A stretch of 64,000 nucleotides of DNA, from contig NC_009046.1 in the NCBI RefSeq assembly GCF_000209165.1, positions 1,302,001-1,366,000 of the forward strand, written 5' to 3'. Position numbers and translations under genes: made by a program. Below are positions 8,859 through 18,485 of the stretch, one piece after another (the stretch's first letter is position 1; every line of letters begins with the position of its first letter). A model generated the notes under the pieces. It did not search any database, was not told where the DNA came from, and saw only the letters and a list, made by a program, of their open reading frames with translations. Origin of the DNA: Scheffersomyces stipitis CBS 6054. Its lineage: Eukaryota > Ascomycota > Pichiomycetes > Serinales > Debaryomycetaceae.

Positions 8859-11612
8859 CTATTGTGCAGAAACATCAATAACTTCTACAACTTCCTCTAC
8901 TGGCTCTGCTACTGGGTCTTCAGCAGCCGGTTCTTCAACCTTGAGGACTTGTTGAACTGGTTCAGCCACTTCTTCAGCGACATCTTGGACAGGTTCAGCT
9001 TCCTGAGAGCTTTCTACTTCTTCTGGGATTTGTGCTTCGGCAACAGGGGTTTCATCGTCAAGAATAGGTGGAGCAATTGGCTCCTCTACAAGAACAGCTT
9101 CTTCCAATACAACGTCTTCGACAACAACATCTTCAACTACAGGCAAACTGTCATCACCTTGCTTTGGAGATTCTTCAGCCTTCTTTTCTCCATCCTGAGA
9201 GAGATGCTTTTGTTCTTCTTCTGGATCAACTGGCTTCTTCTGTTGCAAGAGTTCACCAGGCGTCTCGTGAGCTTCTTCTACCTTTTTGAGAAGATCGTCA
9301 GCAATCTTGCTAGCACTTGTAAGCAGAGCAGCTTCGTCGATGCTGTACTCGCTGATGTTTCCGTGGAAGGTGTTACAGTCAAAGTCCCAAGTACTGATGG
9401 CCTTAGATCTCTTACACTGGTCTTTGGTCCAGTTGGTGGCATAAATCAAAGGAGAGTAATTGATGTAGAAAACAGCGCTGAGAGCAACAAAGATGGTGAC
9501 CAAGCCCAAGCCGAATCTTTGTAAGAATTGGGAGCGGGCCAAGAAGTAACCAGTAAAAAGTTCAAGGAAGTGTCCGAGAGCCAAGATACCAAAGTAAAGA
9601 GCTGGCAAGTAGTGATGCAAGAACAATTGTCTACCCATAATGAAGAATGGGAGGTAATGAAGACCCCAACCCAATATGTATGAAAAGGCTTGGAAATTGA
9701 AGTTGTAAACATTCTTGTCAGTCGCAATTTGACTACCAGTGTGCCATCTGATAGCTTGAATGGCAGTGTACAAGAAGAAAACAGCAATAACAGACGAGAC
9801 AGTCCACCAGGTCACGGCATTACCCATCAAATATACTTGTCTGTGTTCTCTGACCCAGTAGTTAATACCTCTCAACATCAATGGCCATTCTTGGGGTTCA
9901 GACTGCCAGTTATGGTGATCGGTTAAGCCCTGGTTGATCTTCCACATGCGCTTGTGGGACTCAGTGAACTTCTGCAACAACGTTAACTTAGGATAGTTGA
10001 TGATCCTGGCTTCACTCTGGCTCAACATAGGATTTTCATTAGTCTCGATATACCAGTGGGTCAATGCTCTTCTACCAGACGAGGCAGCAGAGACTTCTTG
10101 TTGGCCAAAACCCCATTCTGGCAATTTGACTTCCGACGAGAACAAATAGTGTCCAGACATGGCGTGTCTGAATCTGATTACAGATGTTAAGGCGATCACG
10201 TTATTGCGGGCTTCGCCCTCTGGGGTCCTGTGGCTTACGATTTCTACAACCCAGTCGTCATTGGCGTCACCGGCAAATCCTTCGAACCCGTAACAAGAAG
10301 CTTCCTTCTGCCAGTCACGTTCACTGACAGGAGGCTTTTCATCGTGAGAGTGCAATCTCTTGCCTGAATTGATGTGCTTTAATCTTACCTTCATACCATC
10401 TGTCAAAGGCACAAACGTTTCATTGTACACAGTGAGGTTGCTGTATGGTTCGATGAACCATTTGTTGTTGGAGTCCAAATGGGGGTATAACGTAATCTGT
10501 TGCTGTTTGGAACCAGCAGGATAGTAGTGTTCGTGCGAGTGCAAATAGCCACCTTGAGTGTCGATGTGACGAATTGTTACAGTCGAACCTAAACCCACTT
10601 GAGCAATAATATTCTTGGGAATGCTGTTGCCTTCCAAGCCGGCTCTGAAGGCACTGGACATGAAAGCAGAACCATCACCTTCCTTGCTCAACACCTGGAA
10701 ATGAACTGCAAAGAAGAAGAGGTACAACAAGGCAGGGACACCCAACAAGATGGAGCCCCTGAAGAAAGCATGGGCAACGACCTTCTTAGCGCTGACGGAC
10801 AAGTCACCAACGATGAACCACATCTGATACACGCAGGAGAGACCTACCCAAGCTACAGTGAAAAGGCCCACCCACTTGGAACTAAGAGCTAAACCAAGAG
10901 CAACACCGGTAGCAATCAAACTCTTGAACCAGCCAGCGGAGAAAGGGGTCTGAATCTCGAACTTCTTCCAGGCAAAAATGGATGCAGCAATGAAGAAAAG
11001 AAGTGGAGAGTCCAAGAGAATGTATCTACTGATTGTTACGTTGGAGTTCTCTACCAACAAAAGAAAACTGGTAGCAAAAGCAATGACAGGTCTAACGCCG
11101 GAACTACGCAAAGTGAAGTACGCTAAGAGTACCGTGCCGATACCCAACAACGCGGGGAACTGTCTCATGAGAACATAGGGTGTACCTTCAGGGAAGTAGT
11201 CACCAATACTCTTGAATTCAAAATCACCCTTGAAGCCTCCGTAGGAAGCAACAGCTGCAAAAAGCATCTTTGCCAACGGTGGGTGCACATCCATGAAGTA
11301 TTTACCGAGAATATACTTTCTGGCAAAGCCTCCGAAGTGTACTTCGTCAAACACCACAGATTTGGGATACGACAAGTTGTACATTCTCACGTAGTAAGAA
11401 GCCACAAGTAGAACAGCGATAAGAATCCATTCGTTGGAACCGAGCAAAGAACGCTTTTTAAGCAAAGTTGGAGCCGGGTCGGTCACTAGATACGAGCGGA
11501 TAGCACCTTGAGCGAAAACCGGATCCACTACTGGATCCACCAGAAGTAGGGAAGGAGCTTGTTTGGCCTTGAGCGCAGCAGCTTTAGCAGCCGAGGACTG
11601 TTTCTTGGCCAT
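8859..11612 (-). CDS. PMT1: protein O-mannosyltransferase Pmt1
   Basis: A 917-residue ER enzyme that transfers mannose from dolichyl-phosphate mannose to Ser/Thr of secretory proteins, usually as a Pmt1-Pmt2 heterodimer. After a short cytosolic start and the first membrane span, the luminal loop carries FDEVHFGGFARKYILG, with the conserved Asp-Glu at 89-90, then DVHPPLAKML. MIR repeats fill about 331-530 (GGYLHSHEHYYP and similar) and a second set of membrane spans follows. Residues about 774-917 are a highly acidic tail rich in Glu, Val and Pro (EEVAEPVQ-like), which makes the protein about 100 residues longer than S. cerevisiae Pmt1 (817). Pmt5 is the close alternative, but length and similarity favour Pmt1. 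Divergent from the ENA gene across 2.1 kb. Confidence 0.9.
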   Translation of the reverse strand: MAKKQSSAAKAAALKAKQAPSLLLVDPVVDPVFAQGAIRSYLVTDPAPTLLKKRSLLGSNEWILIAVLLVASYYVRMYNLSYPKSVVFDEVHFGGFARKYILGKYFMDVHPPLAKMLFAAVASYGGFKGDFEFKSIGDYFPEGTPYVLMRQFPALLGIGTVLLAYFTLRSSGVRPVIAFATSFLLLVENSNVTISRYILLDSPLLFFIAASIFAWKKFEIQTPFSAGWFKSLIATGVALGLALSSKWVGLFTVAWVGLSCVYQMWFIVGDLSVSAKKVVAHAFFRGSILLGVPALLYLFFFAVHFQVLSKEGDGSAFMSSAFRAGLEGNSIPKNIIAQVGLGSTVTIRHIDTQGGYLHSHEHYYPAGSKQQQITLYPHLDSNNKWFIEPYSNLTVYNETFVPLTDGMKVRLKHINSGKRLHSHDEKPPVSERDWQKEASCYGFEGFAGDANDDWVVEIVSHRTPEGEARNNVIALTSVIRFRHAMSGHYLFSSEVKLPEWGFGQQEVSAASSGRRALTHWYIETNENPMLSQSEARIINYPKLTLLQKFTESHKRMWKINQGLTDHHNWQSEPQEWPLMLRGINYWVREHRQVYLMGNAVTWWTVSSVIAVFFLYTAIQAIRWHTGSQIATDKNVYNFNFQAFSYILGWGLHYLPFFIMGRQLFLHHYLPALYFGILALGHFLELFTGYFLARSQFLQRFGLGLVTIFVALSAVFYINYSPLIYATNWTKDQCKRSKAISTWDFDCNTFHGNISEYSIDEAALLTSASKIADDLLKKVEEAHETPGELLQQKKPVDPEEEQKHLSQDGEKKAEESPKQGDDSLPVVEDVVVEDVVLEEAVLVEEPIAPPILDDETPVAEAQIPEEVESSQEAEPVQDVAEEVAEPVQQVLKVEEPAAEDPVAEPVEEVVEVIDVSAQ

Positions 11613-13702
11613 TGGAGCAAAGGAAAAGCGGGGGAACTACACCAGAGAACAGGAACCAAGACTAGCAGAAGTAAAACGGAGTTTGGGGATGTTTTCTTCG
11701 CAATTGCTGGAGAGTAATGAACTCTTGTCATTTTTCAAATCTTTCATCTGGTAGATTTTCAGTGAAGTTGTGTTATGAACTGCATATATGCCAATTAAAC
11801 AGGGTGTTCACTCCAAAGGTTTACGTGTACGCGTAATGCAGAGAAGAAGAAAATGTCACGTGTACAGTCGGTAGACGTATAAAGGGATACGTGGTGCTCT
11901 TTGGTTGTGGAAGCTGAGGATATGGTAGTCCATTATAGTATATACCACTAGTTGACAGTGCCGGGTTACGGAAGGCAAGTTAATGTGCTGTAGCTGAAAA
12001 TATAATCAGATTGGCTTTAATCACTAGACTATAAATGGCAAGCTGTAGAGAAGTGCCTCTAATTAAACATAGTGAGAGATTGAAGAGGTATATATTTCGT
12101 TTTTGCGAAACTTCTCGTAACCAAACCTCTCCCGATAATTGACCTTAGCCTATGTTGGCAGTTTATTCGACTTGTCTGGTTTTGCAAATCTGCCAAAAGT
12201 CCAGAAAGCTATTATGTTTGTGTGCAGTAGATAATTATGTATATGCATGCACAACCAAATCTTCTCTTGCTTAACAAAGGTCACGTGAAAATCTATAAAA
12301 GTCGAATTTGAGTGAATGGTAGAACAGAAACAGAGCATATGGAAAGAGCCATGCTATGTGGATCGTATTGAAATGGTTGAATTGGTCGCAGAGGATCCTT
12401 TCTTTTATTTGGGCGTAGGGCAGTTTCTTGTGGTTACGGCCATTTTGCTGTAAAATGTCTATCTGAAACTTATACGGATGGATATTACCATCCTTGCCGG
12501 ATCCACCCAGGTAGGTTAGGTTTTGTCTGGAATTCTAACATCGTGTTGGCACCGACCGATGTTTAGTCTATACAGAGTAAATTTTTTCATTTGAATTTTT
12601 ATTAAGTATGGATGATGCCCTTGGTTATTAGACGCAGGTCGACTGGCATTTGATTCCTCTGAACACGGCAACAACTGTCACTATGTTAAATGCCAGACAT
12701 GAAATTTAACATAGAAGCAAAAAGACTCTTCGATGTAGCATGACATTCAGAATGGTCTTCCAATTTCTCTGTCAACTATATTTTCGTATTTAATTAGACA
12801 AAAGTTAGCAAATAGGATTAGTTAGTCGATCAAATTCACATTTTCACCACATCCGCTAGGATTATAGTCACTTTATTATTCAAAGCAGCCCATGTGCTCA
12901 GCTCAAGCTTGCGCCTTCAGCATACTAAGCAAGAGTTTTGCTTCATGCTTATTAGTACGGATGCCTTAGTTTTTAGTCTATTACCTACAAAACGTTCAAG
13001 TATACAATTATCCTGCATTTGCGATGTAATGCACTATATGTTGCATTATTTCCCTATCCGTGGCCATAACGGGCTGATATGACATCCCGTCTTCCAGATA
13101 GCGATAGCGACTTGTAGGAATTTAGCTGCAACAGAAGAGCAACCGTTTCTTGACATCTCTGCGGTGGCCTCACTGCTCTTCCAATCAAGTGGGACTAGAA
13201 ATCTTCAATTTCTGGAATGGCTCTAACTTTAATTGCAGACCACGTTGCCAGTCTTGGCTTCTGCCAAAACTCCTATATTGGCAATGATTTTTCTTGGTCT
13301 GTTTGTTAAGCATTGTAAGAAAGTCCTTTGGCCTGCAGGCGTCGCTGAACGTTATCTTGGCTTTATTTTTCGCTCATTTTTTCGCGGTGATAGCAAAATA
13401 AATTTTCACAGAGTTTAACTAATTATAAGAACACTTCATTTTCTCCATCACTCCAAGTCGACACATTTGTTCCTATTTATTGTAATTCTGTTTGGGAAGT
13501 TTTATCGCTAACGCCTTGAAATACTGAATATCTCACTGTGAAATCTTAAACTAGAATCTAGTTTACCTTATCTAGTCTATTCAATTTCCCAGCCTTTCAC
13601 CAGACTTTTGCTACAAAACTCTCCGGTGAACCAGAAGCTACTCTCTATCGGAATTCACGTCTTATTTGGAACTATTCTGTTCTGATCGTAGAACTACCCC
13701 GT
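11613..13702. other. PMT1-ENA divergent intergenic region (2.1 kb)
   Basis: No supported gene. CACGTG boxes lie at 11857-11862 and 12282-12287, and a perfect inverted repeat at 12681-12714. A short frame at 12373 (26 codons) and longer ones at 12894 and 13233 lack homology-like features or codon bias. The last 140 bases (13562 on) are open in the ENA reading frame but contain no ATG in any frame, which matters for the ENA start. Confidence 0.6.
12681..12714. repeat. perfect 11-bp inverted repeat with 12-nt loop
   Basis: CTATGTTAAAT (12681-12691) and its exact reverse complement (12704-12714) flank 12 bases. It could form a hairpin or be a dimer-binding operator. It lies about 1 kb from either neighbouring start, so no role is assigned. 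Confidence 0.7.
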
Positions 13703-16700
13703 TTGAAGTTATTGAAAATAAAGTCCTCTAGCTCAAACAACGAATTCAACAATGACTCGTCAACTAGCCAAGGCTATGAAGATGAAGGCTGTCAAAAGCC
13801 GATTGCTGAACTCAAGAACCTAAACACTCGTGTAACTACGACTGTCGCTGACGAAAAGAACCTCAGGCCCCCTATCGATAACGAAGCTTACAGACTCACT
13901 GTACTGCAAGTAGCTTCTTTGTTCAATGTCGACATTGACGTTGGACTTTCTGAAGCTCAGGTAAAGAGTCAGTTCGAAAAGTTCGGCCCGAACAGCTTGG
14001 GAGCCGATGAAAAAATCTCGATGGCGAAAATCTTGGCCCACCAAGTATTCAACGCCATGGTTTTGATTTTAATCATTTCTTTGGTGATTGCTTTGGCAAT
14101 CAGAGATTGGATCTCTGGTGGTGTGATTGGCTTCGTAGTCTTTATCAATGTGTTTGTAGGTTTTATTCAGGAGTACAAGGCCGAAAAAACAATGAATTCA
14201 TTGAAGTCCTTGTCTTCTCCTACTGCCAAAGTGTTGAGAGAGGGTCACTCAATCGATATTGACTCCGAAAACGTAGTTCCTGGTGATATTGTAATCATAG
14301 GCGCGGGAGACACGGTTCCGGCCGATTTGAGATTGTTCAATGCCGTGAACTTGGAAACAGATGAGGCATTGTTGACCGGTGAATCGTTGCCCGTAGCAAA
14401 GGTCCACACTGAAGTCTACACTGACGATGTTCCTGTTCCAGTGGGAGACCGTTTGAACATGGCCTTTTCTTCTTCTGTAGTAAGCAAGGGAAGAGGATCT
14501 GGAATTGTTGTTTCTACTGGTTTACATACTGAAATCGGCAACATTGCCGACTCCTTGAAGAACGGTGACGATAAGCTAATTGTCAAGGTCGACAAGTCGA
14601 CCAACCCAGGTTTCAAAGACTACTTCTTTGCTGCTCTGAAGTCTACCTACAACATAGTCATGAATGTATTGGGTACCAATGTCGGTACACCTTTGCAGAG
14701 GAAGTTGTCTTGGTTGGCTATCTTCTTGTTCTGGGTGGCTGTCTTGTTTGCTATTGTAGTTATGGCTTCACAGAAGATGAGAGTCACCAAAAATGTTGCC
14801 ATCTATGCCATTTGTGTAGCTCTTTCTATGATTCCTTCTTCTTTGATTGTCGTCTTGACCATTACCATGGCTATTGGAGCCCAAGTAATGGTGACCAAGA
14901 ATGTCATTGTTAGAAAGTTGGACTCGTTGGAAGCCTTGGGTGGTATCAACGATATCTGCTCTGACAAGACTGGAACTTTGACCATGGGTAAGATGATTGC
15001 CAGAAAGGTCTGGATTCCTACTTTGGGTACGTATATGGTTCAAAACTCTAACGAGCCATTTAATCCAACAGTTGGAGAACTTGTTTACAACGAATCTTCG
15101 CCAAAGGAAATCAAAGATAGTGACGAAGAAGCGGATTATATTCCCAACTTTCCTGTTCCACATCCAAACTTGTTCCTGAAGTGGATTGACACTGCTATTT
15201 TGGCCAACATTGCCTCTGTCAAATTGTCTCCTGTTGCAAATTCTGACAAATTGGAATGGCAAGCTCATGGTGATGCTACTGAAATCGCCATCAATGTCTT
15301 CACCACCAGGTTGGGCTACAGCAGAGATTCGATGATAGAGGATCAAGAATTGGAACATTTAGCCGAATTTCCTTTTGACTCCAGCATTAAGAGAATGTCT
15401 ACCGTTTACGCCAATACTAAGTCGCTGGTTTCCACCGTATACACCAAAGGTGCTGTGGAAAGAGTCTTGAGTATTTGTAAGTACTGGTACAAGAATAAAG
15501 ATGAGTTGATTCCTCTTTCCGAGGAAGACAAGAACGTTATTGAGGCCAACATGGCTGTGTTGTCGTCTGAAGGTTTGAGAGTTTTGGCTTTTGCTCAACG
15601 TCAAATCAACACTGCTAAGGAAGACGTCAACAAGAGGGATGATGTCGAGCAGAATTTGGTTTTCTTGGGTTTGATCGGTATCTATGATCCTCCTAGACCA
15701 GAGAGCGCCAGATCCGTTAAGTTGTGTCACAAGGCTGGTATAAATGTTCACATGTTGACTGGTGATCATCCTGGTACAGCCAGAGCAATAGCTCAGGAAG
15801 TTGGGATTTTGCCTCACAATTTGTACCACTACAGTGAAGAGGTAGTTAGAGTTATGGTGATGACAGCCAATGAGTTTGACAGTTTGTCGGATGAAGAAGT
15901 GGACAATTTGCCCGTTTTGCCATTGGTTATTGCTAGATGTGCTCCACAGACCAAGGTTCGTATGATTGAAGCCTTGCATCGCCGTAAGAAGTTTGTGGCA
16001 ATGACAGGTGATGGTGTCAACGACTCTCCTTCTTTAAAGAAAGCCGATGTTGGCATTGCCATGGGTCTCAATGGTTCAGATGTCGCTAAAGATGCTGCTG
16101 ATATTGTGTTGACCGATGATAATTTTGCTTCTATCTTGAATGCCATTGAAGAAGGTAGAAGAATGTCATCCAACATTCAGAAGTTTGTGTTGCAGTTGTT
16201 GGCTGAAAATGTCGCTCAGGCCATCTACTTGATGGTTGGTTTGGCATTCATGGACAAGTCTGGCTACTCTGTTTTCCCCTTGGCCCCTGTTGAAGTATTG
16301 TGGATTATTGTTGTCACCTCCTGCTTCCCGGCAATGGGTTTGGGTCAAGAAAAAGCCCTGGACGATATCTTGGATTTGCCTCCCAACAGCACCATATTCA
16401 CCTGGGAAGTCATCATCGACATGTGTGCTTATGGTTTCTGGATGGCTGTCTGTTGTCTTATCTGTTTCGTTGTCATTGTCTTCGGTAAAGGAAATGGCTA
16501 TCTTGGAATTGACTGCAACACTGGGTCTGGTTCTGGCTGTGACTTGGTATTCCAGGGTAGATCCGGTGCTTTTGCTGCCTTTACCTGGTGTGCCTTGTTT
16601 TTGAGTTGGGAATGTTTGCACATGAGATTGTCGTTCTTCAAGATGAGACCCGAGTCCGAGCACTCATGGTGGAAGCAGTTGGGTATGGATCTCTGGGAAA

Positions 16701-16993
16701 ACCAGTTCTTGTTCTGGTCTATCATCTTTGGATTTGTTTCGGTGTTTCCCGTCGTTTACATCCCTGTTATCAACGACAAGGTGTTCTTGCATGGTCCTAT
16801 CGGCTACGAATGGGGTCTCTCTTTTGCTTTCACCATCTTGTTTTTCTTGGGCGCCGAAGGATGGAAGTGGTTCAAGAGGGTCTACTACAGAAAGACGGCT
16901 GCCAGAAACCCTGAATACGAGTTGGAGAGAAATGATCCATTCCAAAAGTACGCCTCATTCTCTAGAAGCAACACCGTGGCAGTCAATGTTTGA
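13703..16993 (+). CDS. ENA1: ENA-type P-type ATPase (Na+/Li+ or K+ efflux), non-ATG start
   Basis: About 1096 residues, a P-type IID cation ATPase of the plasma membrane used by yeasts to export Na+/Li+ (or K+) at high salt or high pH. Visible: the actuator TGES (225-228), the phosphorylation loop DKTGTLT with Asp421, MLTGDHPGTA, the hinge TGDGVNDSP, and membrane spans at both ends. The IID assignment rests on the N-terminal cation-ATPase block and the RDWISGGVIGFVVFINV segment. The frame has no ATG before codon 107 (14021), which falls inside the conserved N-terminal domain; the listed start is a TTG. The open frame runs upstream to a TAG at 13559-13561, with no ATG in any frame nearby. A spliced short first exon, a non-AUG start, or a sequence or mutation change are all possible. 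Clade paralogue numbering is not determinable here. Confidence 0.9.
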   Translation: MKLLKIKSSSSNNEFNNDSSTSQGYEDEGCQKPIAELKNLNTRVTTTVADEKNLRPPIDNEAYRLTVLQVASLFNVDIDVGLSEAQVKSQFEKFGPNSLGADEKISMAKILAHQVFNAMVLILIISLVIALAIRDWISGGVIGFVVFINVFVGFIQEYKAEKTMNSLKSLSSPTAKVLREGHSIDIDSENVVPGDIVIIGAGDTVPADLRLFNAVNLETDEALLTGESLPVAKVHTEVYTDDVPVPVGDRLNMAFSSSVVSKGRGSGIVVSTGLHTEIGNIADSLKNGDDKLIVKVDKSTNPGFKDYFFAALKSTYNIVMNVLGTNVGTPLQRKLSWLAIFLFWVAVLFAIVVMASQKMRVTKNVAIYAICVALSMIPSSLIVVLTITMAIGAQVMVTKNVIVRKLDSLEALGGINDICSDKTGTLTMGKMIARKVWIPTLGTYMVQNSNEPFNPTVGELVYNESSPKEIKDSDEEADYIPNFPVPHPNLFLKWIDTAILANIASVKLSPVANSDKLEWQAHGDATEIAINVFTTRLGYSRDSMIEDQELEHLAEFPFDSSIKRMSTVYANTKSLVSTVYTKGAVERVLSICKYWYKNKDELIPLSEEDKNVIEANMAVLSSEGLRVLAFAQRQINTAKEDVNKRDDVEQNLVFLGLIGIYDPPRPESARSVKLCHKAGINVHMLTGDHPGTARAIAQEVGILPHNLYHYSEEVVRVMVMTANEFDSLSDEEVDNLPVLPLVIARCAPQTKVRMIEALHRRKKFVAMTGDGVNDSPSLKKADVGIAMGLNGSDVAKDAADIVLTDDNFASILNAIEEGRRMSSNIQKFVLQLLAENVAQAIYLMVGLAFMDKSGYSVFPLAPVEVLWIIVVTSCFPAMGLGQEKALDDILDLPPNSTIFTWEVIIDMCAYGFWMAVCCLICFVVIVFGKGNGYLGIDCNTGSGSGCDLVFQGRSGAFAAFTWCALFLSWECLHMRLSFFKMRPESEHSWWKQLGMDLWENQFLFWSIIFGFVSVFPVVYIPVINDKVFLHGPIGYEWGLSFAFTILFFLGAEGWKWFKRVYYRKTAARNPEYELERNDPFQKYASFSRSNTVAVNV

Positions 16994-18485
16994 AGACATT
17001 AGCTGGTGTGCCCTGGGGTCTGCTCTTTTTTGGCAATTCCAACAATATCGCTAACGTCCAAAGTGTGATTTTCTTATTTAAATTTTTTGCAAGTCCGGTA
17101 GCTTATACCGTTGTTAAGTTTTCTACAGTTTTCTAAGGATATCACCTAGTTTTTTAGGTAATACCATCCGGAGGTTTTTATCTTAGGATTTCCTCCACCT
17201 TTCAGTATGGATCTTAGGAAAATTTATGTACTTTGTAGTAGATAGGTTGGACTTTAGTTGTAATACATGCCATTTCGTTAAAAGAAAATGGATTCAGAAC
17301 CCTTCTAATTCAAGATCAAGTGAAGTTTATATACTTCAAAAGAATATAAGAGGTATTAAGAGAATTGTAGATTAATTGCTACTGTATTAAGAAAACCCAA
17401 CCACGGTTTGGTTCTGGTAGCTACAAAATTTCTTTGAAATTTAGATAGAAATTGTAGAGAAAGAGCGGTATCACTACTGGATTTTTCAGTACTTTTATTA
17501 CACTCTAACACTGAAAATCATATGCGGTTAGAAGATAATCTTCCATTTAAATAGTCCTAGAATTATTAAGCGCTGTAAGGATTTATAAATTGATAAGAAA
17601 ATACAATGTGCAGTACCAAGTAACCCCCAAAATTTCCCTAATACTAAATAAAATTAGAGCAGCTACTATTCCAATGTCGCTATTGTGTACTCGTAGAAGT
17701 TTCTTCCCCAGCTCTAGCAACTTATCATTACCAACTCCATTATAGTGGGTAGCTCCACTCAAGTAGTGAGACCATGAGTTAAGCGCGTATATACCCCGAT
17801 TTGGAATGGCTCGAGTGCCCCGCGCTTCACCCCAGTAGTAACAATTATTATTATTGGTGCGCAACCTACTTACCCAAAACGGCGAGCTCTAAATAATTCT
17901 GACCAAGCGGAAATAGACAAAATTGCCCTACAAGAACCAACTCCTCCACTACAAGGCAATAAATCCAATGAAATCGGTGATTAGTCTTGATTAGTCTTGA
18001 TTAGTAAAGACTGTTAGCCTTACCGCGCTAGGCATGTTCTTGCGAGATTCCTTAGCTGGCTCAGTTAGGAAACTCGTACGCTATCTAACATTGAAGTCTG
18101 TCATAGTAAGCAGTGCTCGGCCGTCCCAAAATGGAATATGAAGCCGACGGCTATCTTATCACTTCTCCACTGAAAACCGAGTCTATAAATAAGGCAAGAA
18201 TCTCGAACTGAGAAATGAAAAATTCGAAAATGAAAGTTCCAACTTCAATTGAAAATCATAGAAACTTCATAGACTGAGTGTTCACATAGATTTGCTATTT
18301 ATTGATTCATATTTGTTTCGCAATCACCTCCACACTGTTAACAACTAAGGCTTGATCTGAACCATTCGATCTACCTACAAAAGCCTTACTCTCATAAATC
18401 CTTTCCACTTAACTGGTTTATTGATCTCCTACCTAATCTACTAATTCATCTTATCTGTTCTTAAGTTTACTGATCTATCTTTAAA
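16994..18485. other. ENA-AMD2 intergenic region (1.5 kb)
   Basis: AT-rich 3' flank of ENA, then the AMD2 promoter. Three tandem copies of a 10-mer lie at 17978-18005 and a TATAAATA box at 18184-18191, about 295 bp before the AMD2 ATG. The minus-strand frame 17583..17864 starts at a TTG and looks spurious. No RNA gene seen. Confidence 0.6.
17978..18005. repeat. tandem TGATTAGTCT, about 2.8 copies
   Basis: TGATTAGTCT at 17978-17987 and 17988-17997, then a partial copy to 18005. It lies in the AMD2 promoter about 490 bp before the ATG. The repeated TGATTAG resembles a bZIP half-site; this is only a resemblance. Confidence 0.7.

Noticed and set aside
13233..13418. ORF upstream of ENA as its first exon
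   Set aside because: No usable donor joins it in frame to the ENA coding region, and its sequence does not resemble ENA N-termini.
18040..18110. A-box-like TGGCTCAGTTAGG suggesting a tRNA
   Set aside because: No B box or cloverleaf follows within tRNA distance.
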